A DNA stretch of 64,000 bases from Alicycliphilus denitrificans_A (GCF_044792555.1 NZ_CP126238.1:3844001-3908000), one strand, 5' to 3'; shown: positions 17,583-25,923, counted from the stretch's first letter. Notes: generated by a model not told the origin, from the letters alone. Numbers and translations: made by a program.

Positions 17583-17921
17583 TCACCCAGGCGCCCGATA
17601 GATCCTTGCCCCCTTCGCACCAAAGGAAGGCCCATAGGTCACCCCCTCCACCGGCGGCAACAGCGACGCCGCCTGCCGTTCGGTCAGTGCCAGCACGCGC
17701 GCCAGCTGGTTGCGCACCAGGTTCAGCTGCTGGGCGATGGCCTGTACGCGCCGGGCCACCCCGGCCGGCACCCCCGCGCCCAGGGCCTGCGCGAGGGTCA
17801 TGGCCGCCTGGCGCAGCTGCGTGGCGGTTTGCTCCAGGATCTGGGGGTCGGAAGACAAAAGCGCAGTCTGCATCTCCTGCAGCTGCGCTTCGATGAGGGA
17901 AAGGGTGTTGTCGAGCGACAT
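17583..17921 (-). CDS. flgN: FlgN-like flagellar export chaperone
   Basis: 112 residues, largely helical and coiled-coil-like (MSLDNTLSLIEAQLQEMQTA and RRVQAIAQQLNLVRNQLARV). FlgN binds the junction proteins FlgK and FlgL before export. Sequence alone is weak; identification rests on size, heptad character and position directly after flgM. Ends with a GPSFGAKGARIYRAPG tail. Confidence 0.75.
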   Translation of the reverse strand: MSLDNTLSLIEAQLQEMQTALLSSDPQILEQTATQLRQAAMTLAQALGAGVPAGVARRVQAIAQQLNLVRNQLARVLALTERQAASLLPPVEGVTYGPSFGAKGARIYRAPG

Positions 17922-17961
17922 GGGCCAAGTCTAGCGCCCGTCACCCACCAGGCGTAATGGA

Positions 17962-18285
17962 TCAGCCGCGCGAGCGCGACAGGGTTTCGTGTGCGTTGGA
18001 CAGCAGCTTGTCGGCCACCACCTCGGCATTGACCTTGAAGGTGCCGTTTTCTATGGCGGACTTGACGGCCTTGACCTTGCCGGCATCGAAGTCGGCCGTA
18101 CTGCGGCCTGCGTCCACGCCACGTGCAGCCGACGACAGCGTGACGGGAACCCCTGCGGCGGCACGCGATGCACTCTGGGCGGCAGCCTCGGCGGCCGGCG
18201 CGGGCGCTGCCGCCTTGGCCTGTTGCCTGGCGGCAGCGGCCTGCGACAAGAGGTTCGCGGTATCCGGGTTGTTTCCTATTTTCAT
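17962..18285 (-). CDS. flgM: Anti-sigma-28 factor FlgM
   Basis: 107 residues starting at MKIGNNPD, the standard FlgM N-terminus. GGAG lies about 6 bases upstream; a start 4 codons earlier (18297) would lack this. The Ala-rich disordered N-half is followed by the conserved C-half (LSSAARGVDAG, DAGKVKAVKSAIENGTFKV, VADKLLS) that binds FliA. FlgM is exported when the hook is complete, releasing FliA. Confidence 0.95.
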   Translation of the reverse strand: MKIGNNPDTANLLSQAAAARQQAKAAAPAPAAEAAAQSASRAAAGVPVTLSSAARGVDAGRSTADFDAGKVKAVKSAIENGTFKVNAEVVADKLLSNAHETLSRSRG

Positions 18286-18329
18286 CACACTCTCCACGGC
18301 CCCGCGCAGCTGCAGGGCCAGTAGCCATG

Positions 18330-18356
18330 TTTTCGGCCAGTGGAGGGCGGACTTTA
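18330..18356 (-). promoter_or_regulatory. Sigma-28 promoter of flgM-flgN
   Basis: On the minus strand TAAA (18356-18353), 15 bases, GCCGAAAA (18337-18330). This matches the FliA consensus spacing exactly and gives the usual feedback arrangement in which FliA drives its own anti-sigma factor. It lies after flgA on the same strand, so flgMN can be made with or without flgA. Confidence 0.85.
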
Positions 18357-18378
18357 GCGCTTTATGCGGCGCAATGAC

Positions 18379-19119
18379 TCATAAAGCAGCCTCTATTGTC
18401 CCATCTTCAAGCACAATGCCGGCTATCACCCGGCCACTAGTCATGCGGACGCGCACATTCTGCCCCTCGCTACCGGCGCTCAGGGCCTGGCCCGACGCGG
18501 TGACCGCGTAGCCCGGCCCCTGCGCCACCACGCGCACCTGGGCGCCTGACTTGAACAGGTCGGGCGCGCGCACCATGTTCTGGCGCAGCGCCTGGCCGGC
18601 AGCCAGCGGCCTGGCGGCGACCCGCCCGACCCAGGCCTGGGGGTTGGCGACGATGGCGGCGCTCTCGGCCGCCCAGTCCACCTCGGCCTCGATGGCGTCC
18701 TGCTCGGCAAGCACCGCACCTGCGGCCACGTTGCCGGACAGCACCCAGGCGGGCCCGTAGGCCTTGACGGTGAGGGGCAGGAACACGTTCCAGCGCACCG
18801 CCCCGTCCAGACAGCGCAGCCCCAGGCGCGTGCGCCCCCACAGGCGCGCACCGGCAGGCAGATAGGGCTCGACGCGGGCGCAGGCGGCCAGGCGCAGGCG
18901 CGTGTCAAGCTGGCCCATGCTCACCTCCAGGCGCAGCGGCAGGGCGCCCGCCGGGGCCTGGGCCAGCGCCGCGTCCAGCCAGCGTTGGGTAATGGCACCC
19001 AGCTCCGGCGTCTGGTCGTGCTGGGCCTGGGCCGGCAGCCCCAGGGCGGCCACCAGCACCAGGAAGGACAGGCGCAACAGGGCGGCAGGACGCAGGCGGC
19101 GGGACACAAAAGGCGGCAT
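18379..19119 (-). CDS. flgA: Flagellar P-ring assembly chaperone FlgA
   Basis: 246 residues from the ATG at 19119, chosen because a signal peptide follows (RPAALLRLSFLVLVAALGLPAQAQ) and GGAG precedes. Much longer in-frame extensions upstream have no such support. The SAF-type C-terminal domain is visible (VLAEQDAIEAEVDW, RPLAAGQALRQNMV, VRVVAQGPGYAVTASGQAL, GSEGQNVRVRMTSGRVIAG). It acts in the periplasm to chaperone FlgI. Divergent from flgB. Confidence 0.93.
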   Translation of the reverse strand: MPPFVSRRLRPAALLRLSFLVLVAALGLPAQAQHDQTPELGAITQRWLDAALAQAPAGALPLRLEVSMGQLDTRLRLAACARVEPYLPAGARLWGRTRLGLRCLDGAVRWNVFLPLTVKAYGPAWVLSGNVAAGAVLAEQDAIEAEVDWAAESAAIVANPQAWVGRVAARPLAAGQALRQNMVRAPDLFKSGAQVRVVAQGPGYAVTASGQALSAGSEGQNVRVRMTSGRVIAGIVLEDGTIEAAL

Positions 19120-19244
19120 GGCAAGGCTCCGGCAAACAGGGACGGCACCCGATGACTGTGGGCGCCGTTTCTCAGCCGTCACTGTAGGTGGCACCCGGCC
19201 CGCGTGAAGCGCCAAACAACGCAGCAATACCCGCTTTCTTCGCA

Positions 19245-19273
19245 CTTTAGAAAAGCGCGGGCATTTCCATAAT
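19245..19273 (+). promoter_or_regulatory. Candidate class II flagellar promoter of flgB operon
   Basis: CTTTAG at 19245-19250, 17 bases, CATAAT at 19268-19273, the same pattern and spacing as before flhB and flgI. It sits in the flgA-flgB divergent region and would give a leader of about 60 bases. Confidence 0.6.
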
Positions 19274-19341
19274 CGACGCACGCCACCAAGCCCCCCGGGA
19301 CGTGGCACCCAAGCCCTTCACCACCAACACTGCAGGCCACC

Positions 19342-19758
19342 ATGCTCGACAAGATGACCCAGCGACTGGACTTTCACGGCAACGCGCTGCTGCTGCGTGC
19401 CGAGCGCCAGCGCACCATCGCGAGCAATATCGCCAACGCCGACACCCCTGGCTATGTGGCGCGCGACTTCAAGTTCGCCGACGCCATGCGCGCCGCGCAG
19501 AACCTGCAGGCCGGCGGCGGCATGCGCCAGCAGGGCGTGAGCGATGCGCGCCACATGCCGCTGCCGGCCGCTGCCAGCGGCAGCTCGGACAGCCAACTCG
19601 GCTACGGCCTGCAGACCCAGCCCAGCCTGGACGGCAACAGCGTAGACATGGACCGCGAGCGCGCCGCCTTCGTGGACAACGCCGTGCGCTACGAGGCCAC
19701 GCTGCGCTTCATCAACGGCAACGCCAAGACCATGCTCAGCGCCATCCAGGGCCAATAA
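19342..19758 (+). CDS. flgB: Flagellar proximal rod protein FlgB
   Basis: 138 residues. The rod/hook N-terminal signature is present in its FlgB form (RTIASNIANADTPGYVARDFKF) and the C-terminal helix includes NSVDMDRERAAFVDNAVRYEAT. First gene of the flgBCDEFGH operon. Confidence 0.97.
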   Translation: MLDKMTQRLDFHGNALLLRAERQRTIASNIANADTPGYVARDFKFADAMRAAQNLQAGGGMRQQGVSDARHMPLPAAASGSSDSQLGYGLQTQPSLDGNSVDMDRERAAFVDNAVRYEATLRFINGNAKTMLSAIQGQ

Positions 19759-19782
19759 GGAATAGGAAAGCGAGCCGCCGCC

Positions 19783-20187
19783 ATGTCCATGTTCTCCATC
19801 TTCAACGTCTCGGGCAGCGCCATCAGCGCGCAGTCGCAGCGCCTGAACGTCGTGGCCAGCAACCTGGCCAACGTGGACGCCGTGGCCGGCCCCGACGGCC
19901 AGGCCTACAAGGCACGCCAGGTGGTGTTCCAGACCACGCCCATGGGGCCGGACGGCGCCGCCGGCGTGCGCGTCAGCACCATCCAGGAAAGCGACGCGCC
20001 GGGCCGGCGCGTGCATGACCCGGCAAACCCCCTGGCCGACGCCGAGGGCTATGTGACGCATGCCAACGTGAATGCGGTGGAGGAGATGGTGAACATGATC
20101 TCCGCCTCGCGCTCGTACCAGAACAACGTCGAGGTCATGAACACGGCCAAGTCGCTGCTGCTCAAGACCTTGCAGATGGGCCAATAA
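19783..20187 (+). CDS. flgC: Flagellar proximal rod protein FlgC
   Basis: 134 residues. N-terminal flagellar rod motif (SQRLNVVASNLANVDAV), interior AYKARQVVFQ, and C-terminal EEMVNMISASRSYQNNVEVM shared by rod and hook proteins. 24 bases after flgB. Confidence 0.97.
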   Translation: MSMFSIFNVSGSAISAQSQRLNVVASNLANVDAVAGPDGQAYKARQVVFQTTPMGPDGAAGVRVSTIQESDAPGRRVHDPANPLADAEGYVTHANVNAVEEMVNMISASRSYQNNVEVMNTAKSLLLKTLQMGQ

Positions 20188-20200
20188 AAGGAATAGCGCC

Positions 20201-20875
20201 ATGTTCATCTCCCCCATAGACACCAGCGCCCTGGATGCCGGCGCCCTCACCACCAACAAGAACGGCAGCTCCAGCAGCACCAGCACCGACCCGGCCGCCA
20301 TGCAGGACCGTTTCCTGAAGCTGCTGGTGGCGCAGCTGAACAACCAGGACCCGATGAACCCGCTGGACAACGCGCAGATGACCACGCAGATGGCCCAGAT
20401 CAACACGGTGACAGGCCTGCAGACCCTGAACCTGAGCATGCAGACCATGGCCGAGCAGTTCAGCACCATGCAGCAGATCCAGGGCATTTCGCTGATTGGC
20501 CGCTCGGTGCTGGTGGAGGGCAACCGCCTGGCACTGGACGACGGCAAGCAGGGCCAGGGCCGATTCGTGCTGGACAACGCCGCGGCCCAGGTCAAGGTGG
20601 ACATCGTCACCCCCGGCGGCGTACTGGTGGACAGCCTGGAGCTGGGCGCCTTGGAAAAGGGCCGCCAGCAGTTCGACTGGGACGCCAGCCAATACCAGGG
20701 CAACCCGGCCGAGCTGCGCTTTCAAGTCACCGCCAGCACCCAGGGCCAGCCAGTGGTCGCCACGCCGCTGATGCAGTCCAAGGTGATGGCCACGGGCTCC
20801 AACGCCGGGGCGCTGACGCTGACCCTGGAGAGCGGCGAAACCGTGAACTACGCCCAGGTCGGCGGTGTGATTTAA
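20201..20875 (+). CDS. flgD: Flagellar hook cap / scaffolding protein FlgD
   Basis: 224 residues. The conserved core DRFLKLLVAQLNNQDPMNP lies near the N-terminus, followed by MTTQMAQINTVTGLQ and a C-terminal Tudor/Fn3-like domain. FlgD caps the growing hook and guides FlgE assembly; it is absent from the finished flagellum. Confidence 0.96.
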   Translation: MFISPIDTSALDAGALTTNKNGSSSSTSTDPAAMQDRFLKLLVAQLNNQDPMNPLDNAQMTTQMAQINTVTGLQTLNLSMQTMAEQFSTMQQIQGISLIGRSVLVEGNRLALDDGKQGQGRFVLDNAAAQVKVDIVTPGGVLVDSLELGALEKGRQQFDWDASQYQGNPAELRFQVTASTQGQPVVATPLMQSKVMATGSNAGALTLTLESGETVNYAQVGGVI

Positions 20876-20911
20876 AGCAACAACCCCTTCAATAGCATCG
20901 AGGAGAACATC

Positions 20912-22189
20912 ATGGGCTTCCAACAAGGACTCTCGGGCCTGAACGCCGCGTCCAAGAACCTGGACGTGATCGGCCACAACATCGCCAACGTCAACACCAC
21001 CGGCTTCAAATCCTCGCGCGGCGAATTCGCCGCCATGGTGGCCTCGGCCATCGGCATTTCGGGCGGCATGAACGCCGGCATTGGCGTGGAGGTGGAGGCC
21101 ATTACCCAGCAGTTCAGCCAGGGCAACATCAACGTCACCGGCAACAGCCTGGACGTGGCCATCAACGGCAACGGCTTTTTTGCCGTCAAGCAGACCGATG
21201 GCTCTCCGGCCTTCACCCGCGCCGGCAACTTCAAGCTCGACAGCACGGGCAACCTGATCACCAACAATGGCAGCCAGGTCATGGGCTACCCCACCGACCC
21301 GGTGACCGGCACGCGCACCTCCAGCGCCCCCGCGCCGCTGACCTTCCCCACGGCGGCGCCTATTGCCGCCAAGCAGACCGACAGGATCGATGCCTCCTTC
21401 AACCTGGACGCGCGCGCACCCGCTGCGGCCAGCACCACGCCACCGACGCCGCGCTCCACCTATGGCACCTCCGTCAATGTGTACGACAGCCAGGGCGTCG
21501 CCACTGCCGTGAGTCTGTACTTCCAAAAGAGCGCGACACCCAACACATGGGAGGTGTACACCACTCTAGATAAAACCATAGAGCCTGATGGCGGCCCCAG
21601 GACGATCACATTCGATGGCAACGGCCAGATCACCTCGGTCACCCCTGCCCCCACGCCACCGGCCACTGGCCTCCAATTGACGTTGAACGTCGATCCAAGC
21701 GCCGCCAACCCCAATGCCGGCGCTGCTGCACCGAATGCTCCCACCCCCTTCGACGTCACACTGGACCTGACCAATGTCACCCAGTTCGGCACCAAGTTCA
21801 CCGTGTCCGACCTGCAGCAAAACGGCTACACCTCCGGCCAGCTCACGGGCATCAACATCGGCCCCGACGGCGTCATCCTGACGCGCTACTCCAATGGCGT
21901 GACGCGCTCCGAGGGCCAGGTGGCATTGGCCAGCTTCCGCAATGCCCAGGGCCTAACCCCGGTGGGCGGCAACAACTGGGTGCAGTCCTTCGAGTCCGGC
22001 GAGCCGACCATGGGCGCCCCCACGGATGGCAACTTTGGCGCCCTGCGCGCGGGGGCGCTGGAGGAATCGAACGTGGACCTGACGGCAGAGCTGGTGAACA
22101 TGATGACCGCGCAGCGCGCCTACCAGGCCAACGCGCAGACCATCAAGACACAGGACCAGGTCATGTCCACCATCGTGAACCTGCGCTGA
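20912..22189 (+). CDS. flgE: Flagellar hook protein FlgE
   Basis: 425 residues. N-terminus GLSGLNAASKNLDVIGHNIA with NVNTTGFKSSRGEF, and C-terminus ESNVDLTAELVNMMTAQRAY, the pair of helices that form the hook tube. The variable middle (about residues 140-320) is Pro/Thr-rich. GAGGAGAA lies upstream of the start. Confidence 0.97.
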   Translation: MGFQQGLSGLNAASKNLDVIGHNIANVNTTGFKSSRGEFAAMVASAIGISGGMNAGIGVEVEAITQQFSQGNINVTGNSLDVAINGNGFFAVKQTDGSPAFTRAGNFKLDSTGNLITNNGSQVMGYPTDPVTGTRTSSAPAPLTFPTAAPIAAKQTDRIDASFNLDARAPAAASTTPPTPRSTYGTSVNVYDSQGVATAVSLYFQKSATPNTWEVYTTLDKTIEPDGGPRTITFDGNGQITSVTPAPTPPATGLQLTLNVDPSAANPNAGAAAPNAPTPFDVTLDLTNVTQFGTKFTVSDLQQNGYTSGQLTGINIGPDGVILTRYSNGVTRSEGQVALASFRNAQGLTPVGGNNWVQSFESGEPTMGAPTDGNFGALRAGALEESNVDLTAELVNMMTAQRAYQANAQTIKTQDQVMSTIVNLR

Positions 22190-22214
22190 CCAGGCCTGAA
22201 CCGGAGAACACGCC

Positions 22215-22955
22215 ATGGACCGCCTGATCTACACCAGCATGACCGGCGCCAACGCCGCCGCGCACAGGCAGGCGGTGCTGTCGAACAACCTGGCCAACGT
22301 CTCCACCCAGGGCTTTCGCGCCGAGATGGCCAACTTCCGCTCCGTGCCGCTGCAGGGCAGCGGCTCGACCACGCGCGTGTTCGCGCTGGAGGCGACCTCG
22401 GGCCATGTCCAGACCCCCGGCCCGGCGCAGACCACGGGCCGCAACCTGGACGCCATGGCCGTGGGCAATGCCTGGTTCGCCGTGCAGGGCCTGGACGGCA
22501 CCGAGGCCTATACGCGCGCCGGCCGCTTCGAGCTCACCAACGCGGGCCAGCTGGTCACGCCCGCCGGCCTGCCCGTGCTCTCGGACGGCGGCGCGCCCAT
22601 CATGGCGCCGCAGGGCGCCGAGCTGACCCTGGGCCCGGACGGCCGCATCACCGCCAAGGTGCCCGGCCAGCAGCCCCAGGCCCTGGCACGGCTGAAGCTG
22701 GCCACGCCCCAGGCGGAGGATCCGCTTCAGCGCGGCGACGACGGCCTGTTTCGCAGCACCTCGGGCGAGCCCATCGCCAACGACGACACGGCGCGGCTGC
22801 AGGCCGGCGCGCTGGAGGGCTCGAACGTGAACCCGGTGGATGCCATGGTGGGCATGATCGCCGCGGCGCGCCAGTTCGAGCAGCAGATGCGCCTGCTGAC
22901 CAGCGCCGAAACCAACGACAAGGCCGCCGCCCAGCTGCTCAACATCAATGGCTAA
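22215..22955 (+). CDS. flgF: Flagellar proximal rod protein FlgF
   Basis: 246 residues. N-terminus AAAHRQAVLSNNLANVSTQG, interior NAWFAVQGLDGTEAYTRAGR, C-terminus LEGSNVNPVDAMVGMIAAAR. Rod protein of the FlgF/FlgG family; shorter and less conserved than FlgG, as usual. Confidence 0.95.
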   Translation: MDRLIYTSMTGANAAAHRQAVLSNNLANVSTQGFRAEMANFRSVPLQGSGSTTRVFALEATSGHVQTPGPAQTTGRNLDAMAVGNAWFAVQGLDGTEAYTRAGRFELTNAGQLVTPAGLPVLSDGGAPIMAPQGAELTLGPDGRITAKVPGQQPQALARLKLATPQAEDPLQRGDDGLFRSTSGEPIANDDTARLQAGALEGSNVNPVDAMVGMIAAARQFEQQMRLLTSAETNDKAAAQLLNING

Positions 22956-22998
22956 GGCCTGGCCGTCATCCCCGCCTGCGCGGCAATGACGGCAGGCC
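22956..22998 (+). repeat. REP-like hairpin between flgF and flgG
   Basis: GGCCTG(G)CCGTCAT pairs with ATGACGGCAGGCC around the CCCCGCCTGCGCGGCA centre, a member of the same CGTCAT family seen at 570, 17375, 34044 and 53887. It is the only sizeable hairpin inside the flg operon and could change the ratio of upstream to downstream message. Confidence 0.7.
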
Positions 22999-23017
22999 CT
23001 GCCCAAGGAGAAACTCC

Positions 23018-23791
23018 ATGATCAATTCCCTGTGGATCGCCAAGACCGGCATGAGCGCCCAGCAGACGCAGCTGGACGTGGTCTCGCACAACCTGGCCAA
23101 CGTCTCCACCACCGGCTTCAAGCGCAACTTCGCGGTGTTCGAAGACCTGATGTACCAGAACCACCGCCAGGTGGGCTCGCAGTCCGGCGACAACGCCGAG
23201 CTGCCCACGGGCCTGCACCTGGGCCTGGGGGTCAACGTCGGCTCCACGTCGCGCAACTTCCTGCAGGGCGGCCTGGAAAACACGGGCAACCAGCTGGACA
23301 TGGCGATCAACGGCCAGGGCTTCTTCCAGGTCCAGATGCCCGACGGCACGACCGCCTACACGCGGGCCGGCAACTTCACGCTGAACTCCACCGGTGAAGT
23401 CGTGACGCCCGCCGGGCTGCGGGTGCTGCCGGGGATCACCGTGCAACGGGGCGACCTGATCGACATCGGCGCCGACGGCACGGTCTCCGTCACGCGCGCC
23501 GGCGTGACCACCCCCGGCCCCCGGATACAGCTCGCCAACTTCATCAACCCCGCCGGCCTGGAGCCCATGGGCAACAACCTGTTCCGCGAAACCGTGGCCT
23601 CCGGCGCGCCGGAGGTGGGCGAACCGCTCACCAACTCGCTGGGCGAAATCCGGCACAAGTTCCTGGAAAACTCCAACGTCAACGTGGTGGAGGAGCTGGT
23701 CACCATGATCCAGACGCAGCGCGCCTACGAGATGAACTCCAAGGCCATCCAGACCAGCGACCAGATGCTGGCCAAGCTGTCGCAGCTGTAA
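23018..23791 (+). CDS. flgG: Flagellar distal rod protein FlgG
   Basis: 257 residues. MINSLWIAKTGMSAQQTQLD start, SHNLANVSTTGFKRNFAVFE, MAINGQGFFQV, and C-terminal LENSNVNVVEELVTMIQTQR. AAGGAG at 23005-23010 gives ideal spacing. Length normal. Confidence 0.98.
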   Translation: MINSLWIAKTGMSAQQTQLDVVSHNLANVSTTGFKRNFAVFEDLMYQNHRQVGSQSGDNAELPTGLHLGLGVNVGSTSRNFLQGGLENTGNQLDMAINGQGFFQVQMPDGTTAYTRAGNFTLNSTGEVVTPAGLRVLPGITVQRGDLIDIGADGTVSVTRAGVTTPGPRIQLANFINPAGLEPMGNNLFRETVASGAPEVGEPLTNSLGEIRHKFLENSNVNVVEELVTMIQTQRAYEMNSKAIQTSDQMLAKLSQL

Positions 23792-23813
23792 TACACCCAC
23801 GAGGAGCATCGCG

Positions 23814-24527
23814 ATGACCCGCCTGCCGCGCCTGCTGAGCGCACTGGCCCTGGCCGCTCTGGCCACCGGCTGCGCCAGCCTCAACCCCGCCCCGCCCGTG
23901 GAGGTGCTGCCCACCGCGCCGCCGCTGTTGCTCGTCACGCCGGCGCCCAGCGGCCCGGCCACCGGCAGCCTGTTCCAGGCCGCCAGCTACCGGCCGGCCT
24001 TCGAGGACCAGCGCGCACGCTACGTGGGCGACATGGTGACCATCGAGATCCTGGAAAAGATCGACGCCAAGCAGAACAGCCGCTCTAACGTGGACCGCGA
24101 CTCCTCGAACGAGGGCGGCATCAGCGCGCTGCCGCTGCTGCCCCCGAAGCTCGGGGCCAAGGTGGCCGAGCGCAGCAAGCTCGGCGCGGGCTACAAGAGT
24201 GAATTCAAGGGCGGTGGCGAAACCACCAGCAAGAACGAGTTCGAAAGCTACATCACCGCCATCGTCGCCCAGGTGCTGCCCAATGGCCACCTGGTCATTG
24301 CCGGCGAGAAGCAGGTGGGCGTGAACCGCAGCGTCGATGTGCTGCGCTTTTCCGGCACCATCGATCCACGCCACCTGCGTCGCGGCAAGGATGGCCACAC
24401 CGGCAGCGTCATCGACTCACGCTACGTGGCCAATGTGCGCGTGGTCTCGCACGGCCTGGGCGAACAGGCCGAGGCCCAGGCCATGGGCTGGCTGGCGCGG
24501 GCGTTCAACACCGTGGTGCCGTTCTGA
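23814..24527 (+). CDS. flgH: Flagellar L-ring lipoprotein FlgH
   Basis: 237 residues. Lipoprotein signal with lipobox LATGC (Cys20). Core motifs GSLFQAASYRPAFEDQRARY, VGDMVTIEILEKIDAKQ and the C-terminal VLPNGHLVIAGEKQVGVN identify FlgH, which forms the outer-membrane ring around the rod. Confidence 0.97.
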   Translation: MTRLPRLLSALALAALATGCASLNPAPPVEVLPTAPPLLLVTPAPSGPATGSLFQAASYRPAFEDQRARYVGDMVTIEILEKIDAKQNSRSNVDRDSSNEGGISALPLLPPKLGAKVAERSKLGAGYKSEFKGGGETTSKNEFESYITAIVAQVLPNGHLVIAGEKQVGVNRSVDVLRFSGTIDPRHLRRGKDGHTGSVIDSRYVANVRVVSHGLGEQAEAQAMGWLARAFNTVVPF

Positions 24528-25499
24528 ATGGCCCATCGCTCCATATGGCTGCAGCGCCTGGGCGCCGGGCTGGCGCTGCTCTGCAGCAGCCTGGCGCAGG
24601 CGCAGGACTTTCGTGACCCGGCCGGGCAGAGCTTTGTCGTCTGGCCCAACATCGCGGTGATCCGCGCCTCGGACCTGGCGGAGTACGCACAAGACCGCCA
24701 GCTGATTGCCGACCTGCACGCCGACAAGGCCGACCCGGCCAAGGTGGCCGCCGCCCTGCAGGGCGTGGACAGCCTGCAGGCCCATCACCAGCGCGCCGCC
24801 CTGGCCGACCTGGGGCGCAGCCTCAACGCCCAGCTGATTGCCGAGCTCGACACCCAGGCGCGCCACGCCAATGTGCGCACGCCCAAGCTGCGCTTTGACT
24901 TTGCCGACATCTCGCCCGAGCAGCTGCAGCGCCCGCTGGCGCAGGACGAACTCAAGGCCAAGGCCGGGCGCGTCACCCTGGCCGCCTACATCACCTACAC
25001 CCGGCTCGACGGCGCACTGATCCAGGCCACGGCCACGCTGGTCAAGCTCAAGAGCGGCGCCTCGCAAAGCTTTACCGCCACGGCCCCGGCGCCGGCCCTG
25101 GCCGAGACCCTGGCGCGCCAGTTGTTCGACTATTTCCAGGGCACGCGCTTTGCCACACTCGCCAACCCGCTGCCCGGCAGCGAATGGCTCACCGCCGCAC
25201 CCGGCCATGCCCAGCGCCTGGTCTCGCGCGATGCCGCCCTGCAGTACTGCCTGTCGCAAGGCGCCCGCCTGCCCAGCGCCAGCGAGCTGGACGCGGCCGG
25301 CGCCGCCGGGTTTTATGGCGGCGGCGTACGCCTGCAAGAGGCCCGCGTCTACCACGTACAAGGCGGCCTGTACGACCTGGCCCTGCCCCAGGAAGGCGAA
25401 GGCCGCGTACGCACCAACCACATTGCCAGCGTGCCCAATGGGCATTACTACTGCATCCGCCCGCAGGCCCTAGCGCCTGCCGCCAGGAAACGCAAATAA
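24528..25499 (+). CDS. Unrecognised exported protein in the flg operon (possible DUF1566/Lcl-like C-terminal domain)
   Basis: 323 residues. The ATG starts directly after the flgH stop with no gap, so it is translated from the same message. A signal peptide is clear (LQRLGAGLALLCSSLAQAQ). Residues about 30-220 are unfamiliar. The last 100 residues contain QYCLSQGARLPSASEL ... FYGGGVRLQEARVYHVQGG ... GHYYCIRP; the RLP(S/T)xxEL pattern and two Cys resemble the DUF1566/Lcl fold (a relative of FGE and C-type-lectin-like folds), an inference. A flagellar ring-associated or envelope role is suggested only by position between flgH and flgI. Confidence 0.75.
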   Translation: MAHRSIWLQRLGAGLALLCSSLAQAQDFRDPAGQSFVVWPNIAVIRASDLAEYAQDRQLIADLHADKADPAKVAAALQGVDSLQAHHQRAALADLGRSLNAQLIAELDTQARHANVRTPKLRFDFADISPEQLQRPLAQDELKAKAGRVTLAAYITYTRLDGALIQATATLVKLKSGASQSFTATAPAPALAETLARQLFDYFQGTRFATLANPLPGSEWLTAAPGHAQRLVSRDAALQYCLSQGARLPSASELDAAGAAGFYGGGVRLQEARVYHVQGGLYDLALPQEGEGRVRTNHIASVPNGHYYCIRPQALAPAARKRK

Positions 25500-25553
25500 G
25501 CTATTATTTTTATAGCTTTCTGCGCTTTATCCACGGGAGAATTCACATAAAAC

Positions 25554-25705
25554 AGCCTGATTAGCGACATATCTCAGACAGCACTCGGTCAACAAACGCC
25601 ACGTCATTCCGGCGAAAGCCGGAATCCAGCGGTTTGAGTGCTGCGAGGCTCCTGGATTCCGGCTTTCGCCGGAATGACGGTGATCTGAGGCATGTGCCTA
25701 ATCAG
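25554..25705. mobile_element. MITE-like element, copy 2, with 8-bp target duplication
   Basis: Same orientation and 98% identical to 2631-2782. CATAAAAC occurs immediately on both sides (25546-25553 and 25706-25713), the mark of a transposition that duplicated 8 bp. It occupies much of the 424-bp gap between the flgH operon and flgI. A copy of the ATAGC...GCGCTT motif lies just before it at 25505-25530. Confidence 0.85.
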
Positions 25706-25730
25706 CATAAAACAACCAAAACCGGGGAAA

Positions 25731-25825
25731 GACGGGGATGGGGGCCGGAGCGCCGGCATCTTGCCGGCATTCCAGTTCAACCATCGCTGGCCCCCACCCC
25801 TGCCCGCCCCCAGCGGGGGAGGGAG
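25731..25825. repeat. GC-rich repeat, copy B (inverted relative to 10722-10840)
   Basis: Nearly the exact complement of the repeat before flhB, with loss of similarity only in the central loop. Downstream of both copies there is further similarity up to the promoters (C(G/C)GCCCAAGCCCC-like stretch, then GCTTTAG), suggesting that repeat and promoter region were duplicated together. Confidence 0.7.
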
Positions 25826-25887
25826 TGAAAGGCCGCGCAGACGATTCCAGGGCTTGGATAAGCCGGCCCAAGCCCCCTCTTTTCACG

Positions 25888-25916
25888 CTTTAGTTTCGGC
25901 CATGGCAGCCCACAAT
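25888..25916 (+). promoter_or_regulatory. Candidate class II flagellar promoter of flgI operon, possibly leaderless
   Basis: CTTTAG at 25888-25893, 17 bases, CACAAT at 25911-25916. The -10 ends 7 bases before the flgI ATG, so a start site at the normal distance would fall on or next to the A of the start codon. Confidence 0.6.
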
Positions 25917-25923
25917 CGGCGCC

